A stretch of 31,389 nucleotides of DNA. It comes from an uncultured Oscillospiraceae bacterium (GTDB taxonomy: Bacteria > Bacillota > Clostridia > Oscillospirales > Oscillospiraceae). The stretch is taken from positions 1-31,389 of the forward strand of contig CALWYA010000002.1 of NCBI GenBank assembly GCA_944385645.1, in the 5' to 3' direction. How positions within the stretch are numbered: the stretch's first letter is position 1; every line of letters begins with the position of its first letter. The translations under genes were made by a program, and so were the position numbers. Shown here piece by piece: positions 15,069 through 22,057 of the stretch. The notes below the pieces were generated by a model. It made no database searches and had not been told where the DNA came from. It saw only the letters and a program-made list of their open reading frames with translations.

Positions 15069-15251
15069 ATGAGGAACCCCGAACAGAAGCCAACCTGCAA
15101 AACCTGCCAGCACTGCGTCCCCCACTACACCCGGTCCGCCCGGGGGGTCTACCACCGCCTTTACTGCGGCCACTGCACCGAGCCCCGGATCAAGGACCGG
15201 AGAGAGACCACCCCCGCCTGTCCCCACTACCGGCCCCGGGAGGAGAGCTGA
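15069..15251 (+). CDS. Cysteine-rich 60-residue protein of unknown function
   Basis: A small basic protein with six cysteines arranged as CKTCQHC (10-16), CGHC (33-36) and a single C51, plus several histidines, suggesting one or two zinc sites. ATG at 15069 is chosen because GGTGAGG lies eight bases upstream; a GTG at 15060 would sit on that site. It is controlled by a strong promoter with an embedded operator and ends on a perfect terminator. Similar tiny zinc-knuckle proteins are frequent in clostridial mobile elements, but no family can be named. It could be a DNA- or protein-binding accessory factor. Confidence 0.75.
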   Translation: MRNPEQKPTCKTCQHCVPHYTRSARGVYHRLYCGHCTEPRIKDRRETTPACPHYRPREES

Positions 15252-15287
15252 CCGCCGGACGGCCCCAGGGCCGTCCGGCGGTCTTTC
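15250..15287. terminator. Terminator between the converging mini-gene and XRE gene
   Basis: A 16-bp perfect stem (15250-15265 with 15268-15283, two-base gap) followed by TTTC, starting within the stop codon of the cysteine-rich gene. Its GGGCCGTCCGG core is the same as in the palindrome at 5868-5891. Confidence 0.8.
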
Positions 15288-16062
15288 AGGAGGCGGTCTC
15301 CCGCCACAGCTCGTCATACAGGATCGTGCCGGCCTCCACAGAAAAGACCCGAAACAGGGGCTGGGTGTAGGTCCGGCCCCCGGTGGAGATCAGGGCGGTG
15401 AGGGTGAAGGGGCAGTCGCCGCCCGCGCTGAAGAACGCGAACGAGGTCCGGTAGGTCCCGCCCGCCTCCCGGGTGAATTCGTGCTCCCGGGAATAGCCGT
15501 CGGAATCCCGCACATAGGACAGGGTGAGCTCCAGGTCCTCCCGCAGCTCTCCGGGGGTCAGGGAGACGGTGATGGTGCTGCCATACGCGTACGGCTGGCT
15601 GCTCACCCAGGCGTCGGTGATCTGGGGGGCGGCGGAGTCCGGCGCCTCCACGGTGGCCTCCAGCTCCGCCACCCGGGACTCCAGAACCGTCAGCCGGTCG
15701 CCCAGCTTGCCCATGGTCTGCCCGAGGGAGAGGGTCAGGGCCACCAGCCCCAGCGCCAGGGCCAGAATGGCCAGGGCGGGGAGCCGCCGCCGGCGGGCGG
15801 GTCGGAGGGGAGCCTTCTCCTCCGGGGCGGGGGCCTGGGCCTCCCCCTCCCCCGCCGACCCGGGCTGGTCCACCTGGAGCAGGTCGTTCAGGTCCACCCC
15901 GAACAGCCGCCCCATGGCGATGAGCTTGTCCACCTCGGGCACCGCCCCGTCCATCTCCCAGCGGCTCACCGCCTGCCGGGACACCCCCAGCTTCTCCCCC
16001 AGGGCCTCCTGGGAGAGGTTGCTCTGTTTTCGCAGCTCCTGGATGCGCTGACCCAGCGTCAT
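15286..16062 (-). CDS. Membrane-anchored XRE-family regulator
   Basis: A 258-residue protein. Residues 3-60 are an XRE helix-turn-helix (LSQEALGEKLGVSRQAVSRW, 16-35). A proline/alanine-rich linker leads to RRRR (90-93) and one membrane helix (94-116). A short heptad stretch (LGDRLTVLESRVAELEATV) and an extracytoplasmic beta-rich domain follow, ending near ETAS. The ATG at 16062 with AAGGGAGGT upstream is preferred over the longer frame from 16122. The layout suggests a one-component sensor that reads an external signal and binds DNA inside. The inverted repeat in its promoter suggests autoregulation; the GH13 gene upstream may be a further target. Confidence 0.85.
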   Translation of the reverse strand: MTLGQRIQELRKQSNLSQEALGEKLGVSRQAVSRWEMDGAVPEVDKLIAMGRLFGVDLNDLLQVDQPGSAGEGEAQAPAPEEKAPLRPARRRRLPALAILALALGLVALTLSLGQTMGKLGDRLTVLESRVAELEATVEAPDSAAPQITDAWVSSQPYAYGSTITVSLTPGELREDLELTLSYVRDSDGYSREHEFTREAGGTYRTSFAFFSAGGDCPFTLTALISTGGRTYTQPLFRVFSVEAGTILYDELWRETAS

Positions 16063-16092
16063 TCGGGATACCTCCCTTGGCTTGGTGGTTCC

Positions 16093-16122
16093 AGTATAAG
16101 GGAAAGGGACGGATAAAGTCAA
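16093..16122 (-). promoter_or_regulatory. Promoter of the XRE gene
   Basis: On the minus strand TTGACT (16122-16117), 18 bp and TATACT (16098-16093) precede the ribosome binding site of the XRE gene by about 20 bp. Confidence 0.72.
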
Positions 16123-16133
16123 TCATCCGTCCC
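16106..16133. promoter_or_regulatory. Inverted repeat centred on the -35 box (probable XRE operator)
   Basis: GGGACGGAT (16106-16114) and ATCCGTCCC (16125-16133) are a perfect 9-bp inverted repeat separated by 10 bp. The -35 hexamer of the XRE promoter lies exactly in the gap. This is the geometry of a repressor site. In RNA from the upstream GH13 gene the same bases would make a hairpin followed by TTTCCC, so partial termination is an alternative role. Confidence 0.65.
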
Positions 16134-16185
16134 TTACAGTGTGTCAATCTGTGGTTGCGGCCCCTGTGCCCCAAGGGATCGGGGC

Positions 16186-18036
16186 CTATTTCAGCTCCAG
16201 CAGCACCCCGGACCGGGGGGGCAGGGTCAGGGAGAAGCCCCCCTCCTCCAGGTCGACGGCCGCCCGGCCCAGCACGGGCTCGGGCCGGCCCTCCAGCTCC
16301 AGGAACAGGGCCTGGGCGGTCTCGCCGGCGTTGAAGGCGCACAGCAGCCGCTGCCTCCCCTCCCGGCGGAGGAAGGCCAGCAGGGGGCCCTTCCCGTACA
16401 CGAAGCGGAGCTCTCCCCGGCGCAGGGCGGCGTAGGTCTTCCGCATCCGGCCCAGGGCCCGGTACCAGTCCAACAGCTCCCGGTCCTCGCGGCCCCAGGG
16501 GTAGGTCTGCCGGTTGAAGGGGTCCTCGAAGCCCTCCATCCCCGCCTCGTCCCCGTAGTAGACGGTGGGGGAGCCGGGGAAGCAGAACAGCAGCAGGGAG
16601 GCGGCCCGGAGCAGGTCCTTCCCCCGGCGGCGCTGCTTGGGGGACAGGCGGAAGGTGGACCGCCACTCCTTGGACTGGTCCCGGTACTCCCCACCCGCCC
16701 CCAGCAGGGTGAGGATGCGGGGGGTGTCGTGGGTGCCCAGGGAGTTCATGGCGGAGTAGAAGGCGAACTTGGGATAGTTCTCCCGGATGGTCTCCATCCC
16801 CTCCACGAAGGCCTCCCCGCCCCCGCCGGTGAAGAAGGACAGGATGGCGCTGCGCAGGGGGTAGTTCATCAGGCCGTCGCAGTGCCGGCCCAGGATGTGC
16901 TTGCGCCGCACCCCGTAGGCGATCTTGTTGGAGCCGTCCTCCCACACCTCGCCGATGACCACCGCGTCGGACTTGGCCTCCCGGGCGGCCCTGTGGATGC
17001 CCTGGACGAAGTCGTCGGGCAGCTCGTCGGCCACGTCCAGCCGCCAGCCGTCCGCCCCGGCCCGCAGCCACCGGCGCACCACGCTGTCCTCCCCGCCGAA
17101 GATGAAGCTGCGGTAGTCGGGGTTGTTCTCGTTGACGGCGGGCAGGGAGTAGATGCCCCACCAGCTCTCGTACTTCTTGGGCCACTGGATGAAGTTGAAC
17201 CAGGGGCGGTAGGGGGAGTCCCAGCTCTGACTGGCCCCCACGTCGGGGTAGAAGCCGTCCCCGTTGAAATAGCGGCTCACATAGCCGGTGTGGTTGAACA
17301 CCCCGTCCAGCACCACCCGCATCCCCCGCTTGTGGGCCTCGTCGCACAGGCGGGAGAAGTCCTCGTTGGTGCCCAGCATGGGGTCCACCCGCAGATAGTC
17401 GGCGGTGCCGTACCGGTGGTTCTCCGCCGCCTCGAAGATGGGGTTGAAGTAGAGGGTGTCCACCCCCAGCTCCTTCAAGTAGTCCAGCTTCTCCAGGATG
17501 CCCTTGAAGTCCCCCCCGTAGAAGTCTCGGTTGCGCACCTCTCCCCGGTGGTCGGGCCGCCACTCGGGGGCCTCCTCCCAGTCCTGGTGGACGGTGCGGC
17601 CCCCCACCAGGCCGGCGGGGTCGGGGATGCGGCTGCGGCGGAAGCGGTCGGGGAAGATCTGATAGGTGACCCCCTCCCCGAACCAGCGGGGCACCCGCTC
17701 GGAGCCGTCGTAGACGGTGAGCTGATAGGGGCCCAGCTCCTGCTTGCGGCCGTCCAGCCGGTCCAGCCGGAAAGAGTACCACACCAGGCCCACATAGCCC
17801 CGGGTGTCCAGCCGGGCGGTGAACACGTCCTGGCCCAGCTCGAAGCCCTGCCAGGGCATGGGGAGGGTGACGGTCTGGTTGTTCCGGCTCTCGAACCGGG
17901 CGGTGAGGGTGGCGTGGGAGAAGCCCTCCGTCCGGGGGGGCCGCAGGGTGAGGCGGACCACCGTGCCGGTGGACACCGCCCCGTAGGGCTGCTTGTAATG
18001 TTCGTCCCGGGGGTCATAGGTGGGTTGATAGGTCAA
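16186..18036 (-). CDS. GH13 alpha-amylase-family enzyme (neopullulanase/cyclomaltodextrinase type)
   Basis: An intracellular glycoside hydrolase of about 616 residues with no signal peptide. An N-terminal beta domain (residues 1-115) precedes the barrel, as in neopullulanase and cyclomaltodextrinase. Numbering from the GTG at 18045, conserved regions are DGVFNHTG (247-254), GWRLDVADE with nucleophile D337, GEVWED with acid/base E366, and LGTHDTPR with D440. GEAFVEGMETIRENYP and PTVYYGDEAGMEGFEDPFNR are family-typical. It would cleave alpha-1,4 (or 1,6) links of maltodextrins or cyclodextrins. TTG at 18036 has AAGGTGAT just upstream and is preferred; GTG at 18045 is an alternative. No sugar transporter lies alongside. 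Confidence 0.9.
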   Translation of the reverse strand: MTYQPTYDPRDEHYKQPYGAVSTGTVVRLTLRPPRTEGFSHATLTARFESRNNQTVTLPMPWQGFELGQDVFTARLDTRGYVGLVWYSFRLDRLDGRKQELGPYQLTVYDGSERVPRWFGEGVTYQIFPDRFRRSRIPDPAGLVGGRTVHQDWEEAPEWRPDHRGEVRNRDFYGGDFKGILEKLDYLKELGVDTLYFNPIFEAAENHRYGTADYLRVDPMLGTNEDFSRLCDEAHKRGMRVVLDGVFNHTGYVSRYFNGDGFYPDVGASQSWDSPYRPWFNFIQWPKKYESWWGIYSLPAVNENNPDYRSFIFGGEDSVVRRWLRAGADGWRLDVADELPDDFVQGIHRAAREAKSDAVVIGEVWEDGSNKIAYGVRRKHILGRHCDGLMNYPLRSAILSFFTGGGGEAFVEGMETIRENYPKFAFYSAMNSLGTHDTPRILTLLGAGGEYRDQSKEWRSTFRLSPKQRRRGKDLLRAASLLLFCFPGSPTVYYGDEAGMEGFEDPFNRQTYPWGREDRELLDWYRALGRMRKTYAALRRGELRFVYGKGPLLAFLRREGRQRLLCAFNAGETAQALFLELEGRPEPVLGRAAVDLEEGGFSLTLPPRSGVLLELK

Positions 18037-18045
18037 TGAAATCAC

Positions 18046-18350
18046 CTTGATGTTAGAGTGAAGAGTGGAGAGTGAAGATAGGAGATAAATGCGGGATGAA
18101 TTAGGAATGAGGAATTAGGAGTTAGGAATTAGACGATGACGGAACGTGGTACCTTGTAGGGGCGCACCTGTGTGTGCGCCCTTCCCCCGCCGATACCCGT
18201 GGGGGCTGCCGCCTCCGGCGGCCCCTGCGTGGATGGACGGACCCGGTATACCGTAGGGGCGGCCCCGTGTGGCCGCCCGCAGGCGGCGAAACCTCTCCTC
18301 GTGCAGGCCACGCAAAAGGTACAAGTAAAGAGGGAAGAAGCGGCCGGTCC
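18046..18350. repeat. Gene-free spacer: composite heptamer tract and hairpin cassettes
   Basis: 18054-18133 joins three heptamer families in one tract: AGTGAAG-type, then ATAGGAG-type, then TTAGGAA-type. Hairpin cassettes follow at 18156-18181 (8-bp stem GGGCGCAC/GTGCGCCC), 18201-18230 and 18253-18278. The remainder up to the uridine-kinase-like stop codon shows nothing recognisable. Confidence 0.72.
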
Positions 18351-19286
18351 TCAGTAGTGATAGCTCCCCCCGCCGATGAACTCCCGCAGCAGGGAGTCCT
18401 TGGCCACCAGGGCGGGGTCGATGGGCTCGAAATACTGGAAGGCGTCCACCAGCTGGAGCATCTCGTCGTGGCGCTCGTTGTCCTCGGGGACGCTGTGGAG
18501 GATGGGGACGGCATAGTTGCGCATCACCGACACCTCATAGGGCAGGGTGGAGTCGAAGATGACGTCCGCCCGGTTCTTGTAGGGGGAGATGTACAGCTTC
18601 TCCCCCCGGCGCACATTGGCCCACATCTCCATGGTCTCCTCCACCCCGGTGCCCCGGAACTGATAGTCCCGCACAGCCCGGCGCACCAGCCGCATCCAGG
18701 TCCCCTTGAAGCGCAGGACCGCCCCCTCGTTGATGTTGGACCGGGCGGAGATATACAGCTTGGAGGCCTCCGGGTGCCGGCCGGCGATGTCGTCGTTGAG
18801 GGCGTGGATGCCCTCGAAGATGGCGATCTCGTTCTTCTCCAGCTTCAGGGGGGTGCCCAGGGAGTCGTTGCGCATCTGCCGGGCGAACTCGAACTTGGGG
18901 ACCAGGATCTCCTCCCCGTGGGACAGGGCGGTGAAGTGCCGGTCCAGCAGGTCCATGTCCAGGCACTGAGGGGACTCATAGTCGATGTCCCCCTCGGGAG
19001 TGCGGGGCGCGGTCCTGGGGTTGAGGGTCTTGAAGTAGTTGTCCAGGGCCACCGCGTGGGAGCCCACCCCCCGCCGGCGCAGCTCCTCCGCGATCTTCAG
19101 GGCGGTGGTGGTCTTGCCGGAGCCGGAGGGGCCGGACAGCAGGACGATGGGGCTGTTCTCCAGGTTGCCCAGGATCTTGTCCGCCGCCAGGGACACCCGC
19201 TGGGTGTAGGCCTGATCGCACTCGGCCAGGAACTCCTTCACGTCGCTCTGAATGCGCCTGTTGATCTCCTGCAGCTGATATGCCAT
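18351..19286 (-). CDS. Uridine kinase / phosphoribulokinase-like P-loop kinase
   Basis: A 311-residue cytosolic kinase. The Walker A GPSGSGKTT (52-60) is followed by LDNYFKTL (100 region), YESPQCLDMDLL, the strand IFEGIHALND (family Walker B/lid region) and ISARSNINEG. It starts with a 45-residue helical extension before the P-loop, longer than Udk. This group in clostridia is annotated uridine kinase, but its nucleoside specificity is untested, so no symbol is given. The ATG at 19286 has AAAGGAG upstream, 11 bp after the hemZ stop. A longer frame reaching 20261 is an artefact running antiphase to hemZ. Confidence 0.82.
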   Translation of the reverse strand: MAYQLQEINRRIQSDVKEFLAECDQAYTQRVSLAADKILGNLENSPIVLLSGPSGSGKTTTALKIAEELRRRGVGSHAVALDNYFKTLNPRTAPRTPEGDIDYESPQCLDMDLLDRHFTALSHGEEILVPKFEFARQMRNDSLGTPLKLEKNEIAIFEGIHALNDDIAGRHPEASKLYISARSNINEGAVLRFKGTWMRLVRRAVRDYQFRGTGVEETMEMWANVRRGEKLYISPYKNRADVIFDSTLPYEVSVMRNYAVPILHSVPEDNERHDEMLQLVDAFQYFEPIDPALVAKDSLLREFIGGGSYHY

Positions 19287-19297
19287 AAAAGCTCCTT

Positions 19298-20833
19298 TCA
19301 GGTCTCCCCTTCTCCCCTGCGGGCGAAGAAGGCGGCCATCTCCCCCAGCTGGGCCGCCCGCTTGTCCCGGGCGGTCAGATAGTCGTGGGGGTATTTGGGA
19401 TTGGTGAGGCGGAGGATCTGCCCCGAGGCGGGGTCGATGAGCTTGGTGACGCCTCCCGCCCCCAGGGACAGGACGCTGTGCAGCTCCTCCATCATCACGA
19501 TGTTGTACAGACTCTCGGTCCCCGGCCGGGCCCAGCCCACGTTCTCCAGGGAACCGGACATGTACTTCTGCCGATACAGGTAATAGGGGGCGTACCCCCG
19601 CCGGGTCAGCTCTCCCCGGGAGAAGTCCAGCATTTCCACGGTCTCCTCTCCCCCGGGCAGGGCGTCTGCCAGGTCCTCCCCCGACCCGTCCATGAGACGG
19701 GAGCCCTTTTTCAGGGCCAGGGTGTGGACGGTGACGTTCTCGGGCCCCAGGTCCAGCACCCCCTCCAGGGAGCGGCGGAAGCCGGCGAAGCTGTCCCGGG
19801 GCAGGCCGGCGATCAGGTCCATGTTGACGCAGGCGAAGCCCACCTGCCGGGCCAGGGCGTAGGCGTCCAGGATGTCCCGGGCGGTGTGCCGGCGGCCGAT
19901 GGCGGCCAGCACCGGGTCCTCCAGAGTCTGGGGGTTGATGGAGACGCGCTCCACCCCCCGGTCCCGGAGGACCTCCAGCTTTTCCCGGGTGATGGTGTCC
20001 GGCCGGCCGGCCTCCACCGTATATTCCTGGCACCGGTCCAGGGGCAGGGCCGCCTGGCACCGGGCCAGCAGCCGGTCCAGCTGGCCGGCGGACAGAGTGG
20101 TGGGGGTGCCGCCCCCCATGTAGAAGGAGCGCACCCGCACCCCCGCCTCCCGGAGCATCCGGCCCATGGCCTCCGTCTCCTCCAGCAGGGCCTCCAGGTA
20201 GGGCTCCACCAGCTTCAGGGTCCTGCCCACGTCGGCGGACACGAAGGAGCAGTAGGCGCACCGGGTGGGACAGAAGGGGATGCCCACGTACAGGGACACC
20301 TCGTCCGGGCGGAGGGAGTCCCGGGCGGCCAGACTGGCCCGGGCGCAGTCCACCGCCAGCCGGGCCCGGTCGGGGGAGACCCGGTACTCGGTCTCCAGCT
20401 CCCGCCGGGCCTCCGTGGGAGAGGCCCCGGCGGCCATGGCCCGGGTGGGCAGCTTCACCGGCCGCACCCCGGTGAGGGCCCCCCAGGGGGGCTCCCGGCC
20501 CAGCAGGGCGGTGCCGGCGTCGTAGAAGGCCAGCTTCAGGGCGTGCTGCACCGTGTGGTACACCGCGGCGGGCGGGGCGTCCAGCTCCCCCAGGGGGAAG
20601 GTCCGCTCCCCCGCCGCCGCCCGGCCCTCCCAGACCACCCGGGCGGACAGGGCGGCCCGCTCCCCCGCCGCCGCCAGGGCAAAGCGGGCAGAGGGCCCCT
20701 CCTCCAGGCTATGGGGGGACTGGGGAGGATATTCCGGCCGCTGGCCGGGAAAGAGAGTGAGCATCATCTGCTCGGCGGCGTAGCGGTACCGCTCCGGCTC
20801 CCACAGGGGGGAGGGGTCAAAATACAGCTTCAA
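19298..20833 (-). CDS. hemZ: HemZ-type radical SAM protein (coproporphyrinogen dehydrogenase-like)
   Basis: A 511-residue radical SAM protein of the HemZ group. After an N-terminal domain of about 175 residues come GIPFCPTRCAYCSFVS, with the 4Fe-4S cysteines C188, C192 and C195, then SFYMGGGTPTTLS, EYTVEAGRPDTIT, VERVSINPQTL and MDLIAGLPRDS. Oxygen-independent coproporphyrinogen oxidases share these, but HemZ members of clostridia often lack proven heme activity. TTG start at 20833 overlaps the stop of the MBL gene by four bases (TTGA) and follows GGGAGGCC, so translation is coupled. Position between an MBL hydrolase and a P-loop kinase matches other clostridia. Confidence 0.9.
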   Translation of the reverse strand: MKLYFDPSPLWEPERYRYAAEQMMLTLFPGQRPEYPPQSPHSLEEGPSARFALAAAGERAALSARVVWEGRAAAGERTFPLGELDAPPAAVYHTVQHALKLAFYDAGTALLGREPPWGALTGVRPVKLPTRAMAAGASPTEARRELETEYRVSPDRARLAVDCARASLAARDSLRPDEVSLYVGIPFCPTRCAYCSFVSADVGRTLKLVEPYLEALLEETEAMGRMLREAGVRVRSFYMGGGTPTTLSAGQLDRLLARCQAALPLDRCQEYTVEAGRPDTITREKLEVLRDRGVERVSINPQTLEDPVLAAIGRRHTARDILDAYALARQVGFACVNMDLIAGLPRDSFAGFRRSLEGVLDLGPENVTVHTLALKKGSRLMDGSGEDLADALPGGEETVEMLDFSRGELTRRGYAPYYLYRQKYMSGSLENVGWARPGTESLYNIVMMEELHSVLSLGAGGVTKLIDPASGQILRLTNPKYPHDYLTARDKRAAQLGEMAAFFARRGEGET

Positions 20834-21444
20834 CGGGCCATGGCCTCCCGGAGATAGGGGTTAACCTTCCGCTCCCGGTCCAGGGTGGAGGTCTCCCCGT
20901 GGCCGGGGCACACGTGGAAGTTGCCCTCCAGCTGGCCCAGCCGCTTCAGAGAGGCCAGGATCTCCTCATAGCTGCCCCCCCGCAGGTCGGTGCGGCCGCA
21001 GTCCCCGGCAAACAGGGTGTCCCCGGTGAACAGCACGTCCCCCACCCGCAGGGTCACCCCGCCGGGGGAGTGGCCCGGGGTCTCCAGCACCTGGATGGTC
21101 AGAGCGCCCAGGGGCAGGGTGTCCCCCTCGCCGTAGTAGTGCAGCTCCTCCACCTGCCCGGCCAGGGGGAACAGGCGGCTGCCCGCCCCGTTGGCGTCGG
21201 CCTGGTGGATGTAGATCTTGGCCTGGGGCCAGACCCGGTGCAGGGCGGGGACGGCGGTGGTGTGGTCGTAGTGGCCGTGGGTCAGGAGGATGTACTCCAC
21301 CCGGGCCCCAGTCCCCTCCACCACCTCCTGGATCGCCTCGGCCTCGTCCCCGGGGTCGATGACGGCGGCCAGCTTGGCCACCTCGTCCTCCAGGATGTAG
21401 CAGTTAGTGCCAATGGGGCCCACCTGCATGACTTTTACTTTCAT
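20830..21444 (-). CDS. MBL-fold metallo-hydrolase (glyoxalase II-like, YqgX type)
   Basis: A 204-residue metallo-beta-lactamase-fold hydrolase. The binuclear metal site is complete: THGHYDH (H56, H58, D60, H61), H125 in TPGHSPGG, D142 in FTGDTLF and H182 in CPGHGE. Proteins of this size and wording hydrolyse thioesters such as S-lactoylglutathione or bacillithiol-type analogues; the natural substrate is unknown. It lies between dtd and hemZ, an arrangement recurring in clostridia. ATG start with a GGGGGT stretch upstream. Confidence 0.9.
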   Translation of the reverse strand: MKVKVMQVGPIGTNCYILEDEVAKLAAVIDPGDEAEAIQEVVEGTGARVEYILLTHGHYDHTTAVPALHRVWPQAKIYIHQADANGAGSRLFPLAGQVEELHYYGEGDTLPLGALTIQVLETPGHSPGGVTLRVGDVLFTGDTLFAGDCGRTDLRGGSYEEILASLKRLGQLEGNFHVCPGHGETSTLDRERKVNPYLREAMAR

Positions 21445-21466
21445 CGGAATCTACCCCCGTTTTTTT

Positions 21467-21546
21467 AGATAGGAGTTATGAGATAGGAGATAGAAGATAC
21501 GCGTGGAAGCGGAAAAATATCTCCTATCTCCTCACTCCTATCTCAT
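21467..21546. repeat. Inverted pair of AGATAGG heptamer repeats
   Basis: Left arm 21467-21499 (AGATAGGAGTTATGAGATAG and onward) and right arm 21518-21546 form inverted copies of 7-bp units around an 18-bp loop. The right arm supplies the TGA stop codon of dtd (21543-21545). In RNA the pair would be a hairpin between dtd and the MBL gene. Confidence 0.78.
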
Positions 21547-21977
21547 AATTCAAATAGAATGGTGACCGGCCCGTCGTTCACCGACGCCACCTGCATCTCC
21601 GCCCCGAACTGCCCGTGCTCCACCCGGAAGCCCCGGGCCCGGCAGGCGTCCAGGAATCGCTCGTACAGGGGGACGGCCAGGTCGGGCTTGGCTGCCCCGG
21701 AGAAGCCGGGCCGGCGGGAGGAGGTGTCAGCGTACAGGGTAAACTGGGACACCACCAGAAGGGCGCCCCCCGCCTGCTCCAGATTCAAATTCATCTTGCC
21801 GTTTTCGTCCTCGAACACCCGCAGGTTGCAGATCTTCTCGGCCAGCTTGTCGGCCACCGCCTCGGTGTCCTGGGGGCCCACCCCCAGCAGCACCAGATAG
21901 CCCTTCTCGATGGCCCCCACCGTCTCCCCGGCGATGGACACCGAGGCGGAGGAGACCCGGGTAACAACTGCGCGCAT
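21543..21977 (-). CDS. dtd: D-aminoacyl-tRNA deacylase
   Basis: A 144-residue proofreading enzyme that hydrolyses D-aminoacyl-tRNA (and Gly-tRNA-Ala). The two active-site motifs are present: SQFTLYAD (77-84 region) and the C-terminal NDGPVT with the Gly-cisPro pair. The opening MRAVVTRVSSASVSI is also canonical, and the length is normal. Start ATG is preceded by AAGGATG. In a genome rich in D-amino-acid enzymes (see the racemases in this window), deacylation protects translation. The stop codon is contributed by a heptamer repeat. Confidence 0.95.
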   Translation of the reverse strand: MRAVVTRVSSASVSIAGETVGAIEKGYLVLLGVGPQDTEAVADKLAEKICNLRVFEDENGKMNLNLEQAGGALLVVSQFTLYADTSSRRPGFSGAAKPDLAVPLYERFLDACRARGFRVEHGQFGAEMQVASVNDGPVTILFEL

Positions 21978-21994
21978 GGCTTCACATCCTTCGT

Positions 21995-22057
21995 TTCATT
22001 CTGCATCGCTTCCGTTCAGACGCTCATTCTGCATTTTGCCTTCTGCATTCTGCATTA
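21995..22057. repeat. TTCTGCA heptamer repeat tract
   Basis: Copies of TTCTGCA in tandem (22041-22054) and scattered imperfect copies fill the gap between dtd and rel. The tract runs into the TAA stop codon of rel (22055-22057). Only one orientation is present here. Confidence 0.7.

Noticed and set aside
14762..15251. Classic toxin-antitoxin pair
   Set aside because: The ribbon-helix-helix gene is divergent from, not upstream of, its neighbour, and the neighbour resembles no toxin family. Kept as a finding rather than a call.
15314..17782. Minus-strand frame of about 820 codons spanning the XRE and GH13 genes
   Set aside because: It is an alternate frame of two genes with clear motifs in their own frames, and it crosses the promoter between them.
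18351..20261. Uridine-kinase-like gene with a long N-terminal extension into hemZ
   Set aside because: The extension is out of phase with hemZ; the ATG at 19286 has its own binding site.
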